A DNA stretch of 64,000 bases from Crambe crambe (taxonomy: Eukaryota; Porifera; Demospongiae; Poecilosclerida; Crambeidae), in assembly GCA_963924555.1 (NCBI GenBank), contig OZ004596.1:6086139-6150138 (forward strand), given 5' to 3'. Positions 20,896-32,000 of the stretch are shown here, piece after piece. The notes beneath the pieces were generated by a model. That model was not told the DNA's origin. It searched no databases and was given only the letters and a program-made list of their open reading frames with translations. Position 1 is the stretch's first letter. Each line of letters opens with the position of its first letter. The position numbers and the translations under genes are program-made.

Positions 20896-23295
20896 TTATG
20901 AGATAAAATTTTTGATAACATCCAAAAATTCTTTTGGTTTTTCTACATGAACCCAGTGACCAGCATCAGCTATGTGAACAATTTCAGCCTCTGGAAATAG
21001 TCTTTTTATCTCGGCACTGTTGTCCACTCTAGAGATGTAAAAATAACATGGAATAATAACAGGTCAAACTATGAAAAAGCTAACGTGATATAGTTTGATT
21101 TCTCTCCTCCGATGAAAATGGTAGGCCCATTGAAACTGGTGTTCTGTGAGGGGAAGTCTTTCAAGGTAAGAATATTGTTAGCTATCACGTCCAAGTTGAA
21201 CTTCCATCTCAGCCCACCATCCTTTGCTGCCCTTCGAATCAGATTGGTCAGGAGAAAATTTCTGATAGATGGATTCTGAAAGGGAGACACCAACAAAGTA
21301 CATTAATTTTACTCTACGGAATAAGGGATGTGGTAACAATGGTTAAGAATGTTAGTTAATATGTATACTCTCTTACTAACTGATCAAGAATGTTCCATAA
21401 TTTATCCCTAAAGACCTATACTAATGAAGTCAAAGTATGTTTACCTGGAACCATACCGGATACCTAAGATCTACGTAAGAGCACAAAAAAGTGTGCATTT
21501 CTCTGTTCCTGTACTTAGAGTGAACTGTCACAGAAAAGTGTGCATGCATTAAACATGAAGGATTGGGTTCCTGTACTTACAGGGATGCTCAATTGTCACA
21601 GAAAAGTGTGCATACATTTCCTTGGTTCCTATACTTACAGGGATGCTCAACTGTCACAGAAAGTGAACATGAAGGATTGGGTTCCTGTACTTACAGGGAT
21701 GCTCAACTGTCACAGAAAACTGATACTGTACTAATACTCAGAAGGATGGATTGGTTCCTGTACTTACAGGGATGCTTGACTGGATGGCAGTGTCAGCTTC
21801 CTTTCTGTTCTGAAGTGATGAAAGCTTTAGATTTCTCATGGCCTGCAGCATGTCTTCAGTCTCTCCAGTGCCAGGTGCACGAACAGGAGCCACATCCACG
21901 ACCACCAGCTTCCTCACCAGCTGTGGATAGCTGAGTGCTAGTACCATTGCCGTCTTTCCTCCCATACTGTGACCTGGGAGTATAAGCACAGAAAGATCAG
22001 CTCAATCATGCACTGGTATAGGAACGGGTGGCCAAGGCCAGCCTTAATTTTTGAGGAATAGTCATCTATCACTTGACATTGTGGTACATAGCTACCAACA
22101 AACAAATTGTGTGTTGCATTACAATTACACTCAATCTCCAAGAGACATCTTTGAAGTGATACGTGTATGGTCACAGATGTGATTATTGTGAGTACACTAC
22201 AGATGTGTCATGTATACTTAGACTTTTTTCTATTCAAAGAGGCATCGTGCATGGTCACAGGTGTGACTATTAAAGTGACTATTACCTTGAAAGTATACAA
22301 CCCTTGATACACAATATGGATGTGTTATGTATAATTTTTTTTCTAGGTCAAAATACAGTGCACTATTTAGCTACGGGCCTGGCTTGGGAACAAAAGGGTG
22401 GTTGCAATCCCCTCAATCCCACCCCTGGATAGTCGTGCCTGGACATATCTTTGGGCCTGGGTAGGAAGCTATATCAAGCAGGAGTGGCACATGTATTTTG
22501 TGTGTGTGTGTGTGTGTGTCGATTTCATGGACATGACAGTGGGATAGGAAGATGGTTTTCCTTAGGGTGGCCAGGCTGGTGGCATAAAATTGGTTTATGA
22601 TTGCAATCTTGTGTCAGATAACCATGACACTTGATCACAGTTTGATCCTATTTCCAACAGCTGTGGTAGAAGTATGTTATGATATTGAGTTGCTTCTAAT
22701 CGTGCACTCTTGTCATTAAAAAGGTGTTAGACATCAACTCAAAAATATCATGTTTGTGTAAACTTCAGGATCAGAGGAGTGCAAAAGATAGATGAAAAAC
22801 TTCAGCTCTAACAGGGATAGACTAGTCTTGCAACTTTGCAAGTCAGGCTCAGTTCTTTCTTTGGGTTATGGCTTATTAAGACTAGGCATGGAGGGTTTTG
22901 CTAATGCTTGCCTATTAAAATCATCTTTTCCAGTTGATGCTCCTTACAAAACTCCACTGTGTCCTTACACATCAAGTGGTAGTCCATCTTCATTATGTGA
23001 TCACTGTTTCCATGATTCCTGGAGTCTAAGGCATAAACCTATAACAATGGAAACTAAAAACAGTCAATATCTTTCTAGGGGTGGTTTTATAGTGGAAAGA
23101 AAAACATCTACTTAATAAACTCACAAGGGAAAAAGTAATCATAAACTTACCACAGTTTCTGCTTTAGATGCAAGTGCCTTCCCTAGATGCCTCCAGTTAT
23201 TGCTTGAGCCAAACATTCCATGGAGTATCAGAATTGGAGACTTGGTTCTGGAATGAGACCCAAACACCTGATAAGCTAGTCGAATTGGCTTTGAC
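20896..23295 (-). CDS. ABHD11: ABHD11-like alpha/beta hydrolase, 5' exon not resolved
   Basis: Serine hydrolase of the ABHD11 family (mitochondrial in vertebrates, protecting lipoylated 2-oxoglutarate dehydrogenase). Five exons join in phase: 23295-23151, 23038-22912, 21973-21768, 21275-21085, 21028-20896. Motifs in order: SPILILHGMFGSSNNW (oxyanion hole), VYALDSRNHGNSDH, the nucleophile elbow GHSMGGKTAM, LVVVDVAPV, GPTIFIGGEKSNYI, and the catalytic His in IADAGHWVHVEKPKEF. The exon 23038-22912 uses a GC donor (AG|GCAAGC). The first exon, which must end with two bases of a split codon, would lie upstream of 23295 in the 348 bp before the divergent PH gene; I cannot place its ATG. The acceptor at 23295 follows a run of C. 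Confidence 0.88.
21535..21768 (-). repeat. Minisatellite made of copies of an exon end and its splice donor
   Basis: The + strand word GTTCCT(G/A)TACTTACAGGGATGCT recurs three times in the intron downstream of the real exon/intron border at 21768/21767, each time followed by CAA(C/T)TGTCACAGAAA. On the coding strand every copy reads AGCATCCCT|GTAAGTA, a strong 5' splice site; donor cores are at 21762-21767 (real), 21689-21694, 21633-21638 and 21575-21580. A weaker copy lies near 21505. Confidence 0.85.
21974..22911. other. Large ABHD11 intron
   Basis: 938 bp between the GC donor at 22911 and the acceptor at 21974. It contains a (TG)10 repeat near 22500 and short GCCTGG-type words near 22375-22475 that may be remnants of the foldback element family noted at 36977. 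No coding potential recognised. Confidence 0.6.
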
Positions 23296-23560
23296 CTGGG
23301 GGGGGGGTTGAAAAATGTAGGTGTGTGATCTTCTTTAATTTGCTAAACTAAGCAATTACATGTTTGATCTGGAAGTCCTAGCCTAGGTTCAAGGTTCATT
23401 TCAGTATAGTTCATTGTATAGATCGACTACGTATAGGTTACGTACGTATAGGTTACGTATAGGTACTAGGTTACGTCTATAAGCCCCGTTTACACGTAGG
23501 ATTCAAACCCGGATTCAATCCATACATGATGACAGCATGCAGCAGGTGGCCACATTATTG

Positions 23561-23571
23561 TGCGCATGCGT
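23561..23571. promoter_or_regulatory. NRF1-like palindrome TGCGCATGCGT
   Basis: It lies 72 bp upstream of the ATG of PH paralogue 3 and on the 5' side of the divergent ABHD11 gene. The interval 23400-23500 before it also holds repeated TACGTATAGGTTACG words of unknown meaning. Confidence 0.55.
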
Positions 23572-23642
23572 TAAAATCTATATAAGCGCTACATTGCTGA
23601 ACTTACTCTATCTAATAGTAATTGTCTACGCAGAGAGCCACA

Positions 23643-24569
23643 ATGTTCAATACTAAAGATCTCAAGGAAAGATTTACTTCATCACTAAAAACTCTGACAA
23701 AAAATCAGCCTTCTATTTATCCCAAACCACAACGTTCAAAGAGCCGCTGTAGATGTAGTACTGTTCCCGCTGAAGAGAAAGCTGATATCCACAACAAGGC
23801 AGACGTAGCAAAGTATTTGGAGAAATATTCACTTCAAGATCCCATCTATGAAGGGTATGGCTGCAAGGACATCAATAAAACCAGGAGTCTTGAGAGATTT
23901 CGCAGAAGATACTTTGTACTGTATGAAGGTGTTCTACTCTATTACAAGCACAAATCGAATTATCAGAGAGACAAAAGGAATGGCCTGGTGAGTTTGCATG
24001 CAGTGATTATCATGATAGTGTAATCATGGCAATTGATGCATTGTCCTACAGAAAAAATCAAGAGCAATAGTTCTTGAAGATCTCTTTCTCACCAAATCTG
24101 CTTCTTCTTCCAATAATACTGGATTCTCTTTCTACCTACATGTTCCTCATGAGCTGAATAAAAGACAGTAAGTGCATAGAATGGTGTGCATTGTAAGCAG
24201 TGGATGCCAGAGTACCGCTACTCATAATAAAAGACAATACAGTTATGCCAAAACAAGAGTGTGTACTTTATACCAAAACAATTCATAAGAGTAAAACCCT
24301 GTATGCAGTTTAGATATCTTACTGTTTATAGAGCACATTCCTTTGAGAATGTAGTAGCCAATACATGGTGGCTATAGATAGCATATAGATAGACATAAAA
24401 AAAACAACTGTATGTACTGTATATCTTCTGCATTAGCAATGCCATTCTTGTATCGTTTTATAGTAAAATACTGATAGTGGTCCACAACAAGGGATGCAGA
24501 CAAGTGTTGACAGAAAGACTGCAAGAACAGAATCCCAAGTTATTAACTCCTAGTAACCAGGAACAATAA
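23643..24569 (+). CDS. Small PH-domain protein, paralogue 3
   Basis: Three exons (23643-23987, 24052-24167, 24464-24569) join in phase to 188 residues. The N-terminus MFNTKDLKERFTSSLKTLTK is basic. The PH-like domain has VAKYLEKYSLQDPIYEGYGC, LERFRRRYFVLYEGVLLYYK, SRAIVLEDLFLTK, GFSFYLHVPHELNKRQ and the last helix CRQVLTERLQEQNPKLLTP. It is closest to the PH gene at 17859, with the same 116-bp middle exon and the same pre-PH segment LQDPI(C/Y)EGYGCKD, so the two derive from a recent local duplication that spans the inverted ABHD11 and PH/His pair. In the last helix the Trp seen in paralogues 1 and 2 is Leu. Confidence 0.88.
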
Positions 24570-25368
24570 CTCCTCTCCTTCGCTAGCATTCACACATTCA
24601 TTATCATGATTCATCATGTAAGGTTCTTATCAGCTGTGTACATCATTCCACAGTGTGCAGGGTTCTATCTACTGGCCCCCCAATATTTTTTTTATAGGCT
24701 ACTCCCTTACCTGTGGTCACCAAAAGGGAGTCCAATTTGGGATACTTCAGAGTTAGTACTGTAAGCATTTTTAGTTTCGCGCTTCATGCGGGAGGGGGCA
24801 CATCATGCCCCTCCCACACCCTCCCCCTTGCCGTGGCCTATGGCCATGCAATCAGTACCTTCTCCCCCAAGGTGAAATTCCTAGATGGAACCCTGGACAC
24901 TGTGATCATAGATGAAAGATGAATCCCATGACTATGCTTTATAGAGAGGTTGGCCTCTTTTTGGAGGTTACTGTTGAGTGTATTCACAATGGCACTTTTT
25001 TTATCCTTTGAGCTGAGCGGTTAGTCCCCTTTTGGAGTGAGGTTCCACTGCGGTACATATTATAATTATAGTTGTGCATGAGATACCTTTAAGGAAGTTC
25101 GCACACTCATGACCTTGCATTGCAACCCGTAACTTCCGCGCTTGGCTTCCTAAAACATGCCGTCAGGAAAGTAAATAAACATCAAAGGAATGCATGCCAC
25201 GCCGTACATGCGGTGGCTAAACGTGCGTGTCACGTTACACAAGTACAAAACGAAATAAAACAAAAAATTAGCTCCGCCCTCGGGGCCGGCCGGGGGCGGG
25301 GTTGACATGTCGCTTGTCTCCCGATTCGCAGCTGCATGCATATAGGATCGAGAGGGGAGGGGCTGTGA
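24570..25368. other. Intergenic region
   Basis: About 800 bp between PH paralogue 3 and the GAS2-like gene. I find no long ORF with family resemblance and no RNA gene. GC content rises towards 25260-25340, next to the GAS2-like start, so the promoter of that gene is probably there. Confidence 0.5.
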
Positions 25369-26231
25369 ATGGAGAAGTGTGAAAAAAAGCCACACTGTTA
25401 CACTGTAAATATGCCACAAGCCGCAGAGGAGCTTGCTATAAAGGAGAGAGAGGCTTTAGAAGTGATCAAAGAGGATCTTTGCCAATGGTTAGCTGAGCTT
25501 CTGCACATAGATGTCACCACAGCCACTTTCTGGGATGCTCTGGACACTGGAGTACTTCTCTGCAAGCTAGCTAAGCTTATACAACAAAAAGCTAAAGTGA
25601 AAAAGGGTGAAGTAAATCTAGCTATTCCAAATAGCGATGTGAAAGTAAATGAAAAAGCTACTCCTGAATCATTTGCTGCTCGTGATAATGCATCAAACTT
25701 CATTTCATGGTGTCGGCAGCTGGGTGTGGAGGAAGCTGTTATTTACGAGTCTGAAGGATTGGTACTGCACAAGGATGAGAAGAGAGTGATTCTATGTCTT
25801 CTTGATGTGGCTCGATTTGCAGAAAGGGTTGGAATCTCTCCACCTCAGTTGGTTCGCATGGAGAAAGAGATTGACAATAAATCTCTGGAGAAACCATCAC
25901 ACAAGGGGCCCAAAAGATCACTTCAAGAAAAGGTGATGGTAAAGTTGAGCAGCTGTAAATGTCCAAGAAATCCACTTCAAGTCCTCAGTTCAAATGAAAG
26001 TGGAACATTTGTCATATCTGGAGGCACAATTAGAGGAGAAAAGACACTTTATGCTAGAGTGAGTTTTGATCATGATTGATCTGTGCATGATTCATTCTTT
26101 TTCTTTTCCCCTAGGTGTTGAGTGACCGTATAATGGTGCGTGTTGGTGGAGGCTGGGATACACTAGACCATTTCCTTTTGGTGCATGACCCATGCAGAAT
26201 TCATACTTTCATGTTACAAATAAAAGCATAA
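25369..26231 (+). CDS. GAS2-like protein with full CH and GAR domains (gene A)
   Basis: Actin-microtubule linker of the growth-arrest-specific 2 family: the CH domain binds F-actin and the GAR domain binds microtubules. Two exons, 25369-26058 and 26115-26231, give 268 residues (human GAS2 313). CH, residues about 28-165: [97 protein letters not shown], residues about 185-262: [31 protein letters not shown], then after the intron [20 protein letters not shown] and PCR. ATG 25411 (MPQAAEEL) is an alternative start. The intron inside GAR is at the same place in genes B-E, so A represents the plain form of the family. Confidence 0.94.
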
Positions 26232-26350
26232 CTCACAGACTCAAAGCTAGCCTAGCTGGCTATAGTCCATATACACGTACACACAATTAATGTATAGTCA
26301 CGTGACAAAATTCCTGCGCGCGCGCATCAATAGTATTGCAAGCAGTAGAT

Positions 26351-27835
26351 ATGGCAAGCCTAACAGTCGAGCTCCATACCGTGCAGCTTTTTCAGCTTAA
26401 AGATGTGTATGCCATAGCCCAGGAGGTGGGCGAGCAATTCCATGGACTCATACAGCAGTTTGGAAACTCATACTTATCGGACTTAGTCAACACAGTGGTC
26501 CATACCCTGGAGCTCTTGGAGACTTCTGTAGGGAACAATCAGGAATTACAAGCACGAACATGCAAGTTGTTACTGGATAATGATACCCTCGTCAAGGAAA
26601 ATCAACGGTTAAAAGTGGAAGCTCAAAAAAATTCTGTAAGTTAGAGCCATTATCTTGCAAGTTAATCAAACTGGAGCCCCACCCATTTCTAAATTAGTCT
26701 ATCCCTGTATAAGCCCTGCCAAAACAGATTTTCAGATAAGGGAGTTTATTGTATCAATCAATCTTTCACTAGGCAACCTTGGCATCAGTAGAATCAGAGA
26801 AGAAAAAACTATTATTACAACTAGAAGCTGAAAGGGAGATAAATAACGAGTTACGGAAGAATTTTGAGGAAACTGCATGCCAACTGGACAGAACTTATAA
26901 GGAAAATCCAGAAAGTTTGCATGATGACAAGGAAGGTAGAGTTGAAGACATCAATGAAGGGGCTAATAATAGTCCGAGTCACATGGATACCAAGACTGAT
27001 ATCATGGAAATTCCCAGGATGAAGCGAAGACTAGCACAGATGGAGAATGAACTCAAAAGAACTAGAAGCAAGCTATTGAGTGCACAGTCTACACTGAAAG
27101 TAAGAGTGAAAGTAAAGTTTAGATATGTGTATGCCTTATAAAGGGGCTGTTATAATATTCAAGTGCATAGTATCAGAAAATAATGTACTGAAGGCACAAT
27201 TAGAGGACTCTAAAGCAGAAATTGGTCTGCAATCACTACAGGTAATGTTTGAATATAACATACTTCATTATAAAGTCATTATTATTATTATTATTCTTAG
27301 CTGACAAAAACTGAGGGAAGATGTCATGGCCAAGAATCGCCTAAGTTTTTTAAGAAAGATCTACTTGCAGTCTTGAGGGAGAGGAATGAATTAAAGGAAG
27401 AAGTGGACAGTCTCAGGGATGAACTCAACCTGACAAAACTGTAAGGACAAAGGCTCAATAGTTCCAATTATGTAACCTGTCTGTGCTGATGTCATACAGT
27501 CACCACATGTATTACTGTAGCATATCAATAGAACTATATATACTTTTAATTTCAAGTCTGATAGTCTGATAATAATTTTTTAGACAAATTCGATACCAGT
27601 ACCACCAACATGACAGCATTGATTCAGAAGCTAAAGGACTAGAAGCACAAGACACAGGTTTACAGAGAACCAGATCAAACACTAAAGTTAGGGATATGTA
27701 AGTATTAGCTAATGATGATACAGTGTCCGTAGGAGTATCTCATGGATTTCTTCATTCCTCAGAGTAACTTCATTAGCAAATCCTGCTCAAAAGGACAAAA
27801 AGACTAAGAAAGCCTCACGAAAGTCAGTTTCTTGA
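26351..27835 (+). CDS. RILP-like protein (RH1 and RH2 coiled-coil adaptor)
   Basis: Family members bind Rab GTPases and dynein or kinesin partners and act in lysosome, ciliary or centrosome transport. Six exons join in phase to 338 residues: 26351-26635, 26773-27099, 27164-27241, 27301-27440, 27584-27697, 27763-27835. RH1, residues about 13-65: FQLKDVYAIAQEVGEQFHGL, IQQFGNSYLSDLVNTVVHTL, ELLETSVGNNQELQ. A coiled coil follows (KKKLLLQLEAEREINNELRK, MKRRLAQMENELKRTRSKL). RH2 near residue 260: FFKKDLLAVLRERNELKEEV and DSLRDELNLTK, the ERNELK core of RILPL1/2 and JIP3/4. The C-terminus is Lys-rich. A poly(A) signal AATAAA is at 27914. Assignment as RILPL rather than RILP is by length and motifs only. 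Confidence 0.82.
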
Positions 27836-27986
27836 TCAAAATTAAAGTATAATAATTATTAGCTATAACTTCATTTTCATTTTGAAACCACTTCATTGAT
27901 ATATTTGAACAATAATAAATTATTTATAATAACAGATTAGTTGCAGTGATTGAGTATTATATATAATTATAGTTAGGCTTAGAATT

Positions 27987-28949
27987 TTAAGAAGTTAAAG
28001 AGTCATGTTGTAGCAGTGTCCTTTGCTTTGGTTCATTAAGAATGAGCCCTTCCAATTTGATCCCCTTGAGAAATGCAATGACCTACATATAAGTAATGTT
28101 GCATAGCTAGAGTACCACAGATTGTCAGCTGTAGGTACTGCTATAGTAATAGCTAAACATCTAATGGCTAGTCAGTAAATTTGGTTTTACAGTAAGTAAA
28201 TGATGTGTGCGTTAATTCCTACCCCATGGACATTTCCCGTTGTCCAGGGGGGAGGGGGGGGGGGGTAACGGTCTGTCTGACATAGGATATCCAAGTAAAA
28301 CTGTTTGTCCAGTCTGACACTATCATAATAGTATAACAGGTATTTGAAATCAAATCTCAGGTCAACTATGATTGGCCCTAGCTATATGGTACATACCTTC
28401 TTATGTTTCCTGTCCCGTTTATGTTGCCACATTACCCTTCTCAGCCCGACCTCCTTACAACGAATAGCAATCACTCTCCCAATATTGAAAGCAGCAGCCA
28501 CATCAGATGTCTTGTACAAGTGCTTGGAAATGCAGAACTCATTAGTAGAGGCCTCTACCACTTTCATACCATTGTTATGATTCACATAAGCAGAAAAGTG
28601 TCGTTCAGAGACATTCACCATCAACCTAAACATATGTGTACATGAGCACTGAAAACAGCCTTCAAGTGTAATACCTATGGTAGTAATCCACACGCATATT
28701 ATGTGTAGCATATCCTCTTGGTTTATCTGCTGTTCCTAGCAATTCTGCACTCCGTGGGTTGCGATTAAAGAAGTACTTGGTGACATGTTCTCCATTTGTG
28801 GCCTGCACTGTATCGTCCACAGGTTTTGTGGCACAGGTATGAGGGTCAAAGGAGAGTTGTCTGGCTCTGAGAAGTACAGGGAGTATTTCTTGATAATTGG
28901 TCATCTTTGGTCTACAGAAATGGCGCAAAAGAACAGCAGAAGCCACCAT
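27987..28949 (-). CDS. MRPL18: Mitochondrial ribosomal protein L18 (uL18m)
   Basis: Component of the large mitoribosomal subunit. Three exons, 28949-28675, 28625-28397 and 28082-27987, join in phase to 199 residues (human 180). Key segments: N-terminus MVASAVLLRHFCRPKMTNYQ, plausible as a mitochondrial targeting region; NRNPRSAELLGTADKPRGY; HNMRVDYYHRLMVNVSERHF across the first junction; VEASTNEFCISKHLYKTSDV; AAAFNIGRVIAIRCKEVGL; and the end IAFLKGIKLEGLILNEPKQR. This follows the order of human MRPL18 (VEASTREF..KKHLY, IGRVLAQRCLEAG). It converges on the RILP-like gene (stops 151 bp apart) and is head-to-head with gene B. Confidence 0.93.
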
Positions 28950-29057
28950 CTTGGTGTGAATTTATTAAGTTCAAAGGTCAACGAAGATTGCGTTGCGCGC
29001 ATGCGTGTTAAGCGTGCAGCGCTGAAGGGTGGGCTAACGCTCTAAAGAGCTCTCAAG
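28950..29057. promoter_or_regulatory. Bidirectional promoter MRPL18 / gene B with NRF1-like palindrome
   Basis: Only 108 bp separate the two start codons. The palindrome GCGCATGCGT at 28997-29006 sits in the middle, 48 bp from the MRPL18 ATG and 52 bp from the gene B ATG. NRF1 controlling a mitochondrial ribosomal gene fits its known role in vertebrates; sharing with gene B is inference. Confidence 0.65.
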
Positions 29058-32000
29058 ATGTACTTGGTTATTGAAGTAATAAAAGGTCTGCTTCCCAAGC
29101 AAGCAGCAGTACTGGCATGCAAGGTCAAACCTCCAGAATCAGAATATTTCACAAAGTGTAAGATGCGCTTCCGTAGAGCTGCATCAAGAAGTTCTGTCAT
29201 CAAAAAATGTCCAATTTATTTCTTTAAATGTGAGAAATATCCAGAACAATTGAAATTTCTGTTTACAGTGGTAACTAGAAATCGCGAAGTAATTGCTTAT
29301 GGTGAATATCCTCTGACTTTCAATAAAGCATTCTTCAGTAGAATCACCACCCTCCCTACCAAATTAAATGGAAAAATACAAGTGCTGGAGCTCACCCCTA
29401 GAAAAATTGATTATGATGAAGAGATTCTTCTCTGGTTTAGGATTAGGGAGACTAAACCTAAAGATCCATCAACTCGGAATCCAAATAGATCACCACAAAC
29501 TGCTTATGAGACTCCTGCTCTAACTGCTGTTGAAACCAAGGCAGATCCTATTGCTGAGTCTGACTCTGAAAATAGAAATGAATCAAATGATGCTGTGAGA
29601 TCTACTGATACAATTAATAAGTTACCCAAGTTGAACCTCAACCTCATTGATCAATCACCCAAGATCACACCTGCAGAACCCAATTTAAACAGAGCTCATG
29701 ATAAACAATATATGGACAATCGGTTCCTCAAGTCTCCGTTAATAAAAGAAGAGTTACTAACTCCTAGTGTTAATTCCCTTAAATCGCCATTAACTCCTAG
29801 TGATCAGTACTTTGCGTCTCTGTTACATTTGCAATCAACGTCTGTTGATCATTCTCCACTCCAATCTGTTGATCTAGATCAGTACTTAAAGTCTCCACTC
29901 CTATCAACAACATTAACCCCTATTGATCAGTACCTCAAGTCCCCATTCCAATCTGTTGACTTTGATCAGCTTCTCAAGTCTCAACTCCAATCTCCTGTTC
30001 ATGCTGCTGATCAAGACTTCAAGTCTTCTTTACAAGATGAAACTCATGATGGTGATCAGGTTCTCAAATCTCAATTTCAACAGTCAACTCTATCACCAAT
30101 GTTGACCCCCAGTAATCTATACATCACATCTCAACTACAGCAATCAAAGTTAACTCCTGGTGACCAACATCTCCACTCTCAATTAAAAGAGTTAACTCCT
30201 GCTGATCATAAGTCTCCATTACAAGAATTGACTCCATTGAAAGAGTTAACTCTTGATAAACAACATCTCAAGATAGATCCGACTTATGATCATCATCTCC
30301 CAGTAGCTCCATGGTTTAATCATGGAGGCCTTACTCCTGGTTATCATCATTCTCCACAATTTGATTACAACAACCTTACTCCTGGAGACCAGCAAATGCT
30401 ACATGGTATCTTCACTCCTGGAGACCAGCATCTCAAATCTGGTCAACTGCCACATGGTGACTTTACTCCTGGAGACCAGCACCTCAAATCTGGTCAACCG
30501 CCACATGGTGACTTTACTCCTGGAGACCAGCACCTCAAATCTGGTCAACCGCCACATGGTGACTTTACTCCTGGAGACCAGCACCTCAAATCTGGTCAAC
30601 CGCCACGTGGTGTTTTTACTCCTGGAGACCAGCACCTCAAATCTGGTCAACCGCCACGTGGTGTCTTTATTCCTGGAGACCAGCACCTCAAATCTGGTCA
30701 ACTACCACATGGTGGCCATATTCCTGGAAACCATCTCAAATCTGTTTCAGCTGGTCAACCACCACAATTTGCTCATGACAACCTTACTCCTGGTGATGAT
30801 CACTATCTCTCAGCTGGTCAGTTTACTCATGGTGGTACTACTCCTGGAGACCAGCATCTCAAGTCCGTTCCAGCAGCTCATGATAACCTTACCCAGGGTG
30901 ATCAATCTGATGACAGGGTCTTCAAATCTGGTCAACCAGCACAGTTTATTCATGACAACCTTACTCAGGGTGATCAATATACTCCTAATGACCAGCTCTT
31001 CAATTCTGTTCCAGCTGGTCAACCAGCACAGTTTACTCATGATAACCTTACTCAGGGTGATCAATACACTTCTAGTGACCGGCTCTTCAAATCTGTTCTA
31101 GCTGGTCAACCAGCACAGTTTACTCATAGCAACCTTACTCAGGGTGATCAATATATTCCTAGTGATCGGCTCTTCAAATCTGTTCTAGCTGGTCAACCAG
31201 CACAGTTTATTCATGATAACCTTACTCAGGACAATCAATACACTCCTGGTGACCAGCACTTCAAATCTGTTCCAGCTGGTCAACCAACACATGACAACCT
31301 TACTCAGGGTGATCAATATACTCCTAGTGACCAGCTCTTCAAATCTGTTCCAGCTGGTCAGTTTATTCTTGCTCCTGGAGACAGATATGTTCCAGCACAA
31401 TTCACTCGGGATGGAGTTCAAAACCAGCATCTCAAACTTGTTCCAGCACAGTTCACTCATGACAACCATACTTTTGGTGACCAATCTGTCCCTCAACCAT
31501 CACCTCATGGTGACATTAATCCTAGTGATCACCATTTCAAATCTTTCCTAGCTGCTCAACCATTACCTCATGGCGACACTAGTCCTAGTGATCACCATCT
31601 CAAATCATTCCCAGCTGGTCGATTACCATGGCTTACCTTTACTCCTGGTGACAAAACTACCAGTCCTCATGAAACAAGTAGGGTGAAGCAAATTCCAAAG
31701 AGTCCTGTGAAATACAAGAGCAAATCTAGAAATAGTGGTAGAGTGAGTTCACAGTCCCAAAGTAAAAGGCTAATAAGTCAAAGCAGGCCATATTCCGATG
31801 CCAAATCTAGAAACCAGTACTTAAAACCTATCCGTGCCAATAATAGATCATCAAAGCTTGCACATGGTCCTGGCAATCAAGGTGTCAAATCTAATAATTC
31901 ACCACAGACTGCTCGTGGAAGTCGTACTCCTAGTAATCAACGCTTTAAAACTAATAACTCACCACAGTCTCCTCGTGGAAACCTTGGTCCTAGTGATCGG

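Noticed and set aside
22792-23115. + strand ORF of 107 codons
   Set aside because: The opposite strand holds the ABHD11 exon 23038-22912 with clear hydrolase motifs; the + strand frame has no recognisable family and no splice context.
24570-25368. Possible mobile element or gene in the GAS2-like upstream gap
   Set aside because: I found neither terminal repeats nor coding similarity, so it is left as plain intergenic DNA.
30405-30712. CRISPR-like regular repeats
   Set aside because: The spacing is regular, but the units are contiguous coding repeats in frame with a eukaryotic exon; there are no unique spacers or cas genes.
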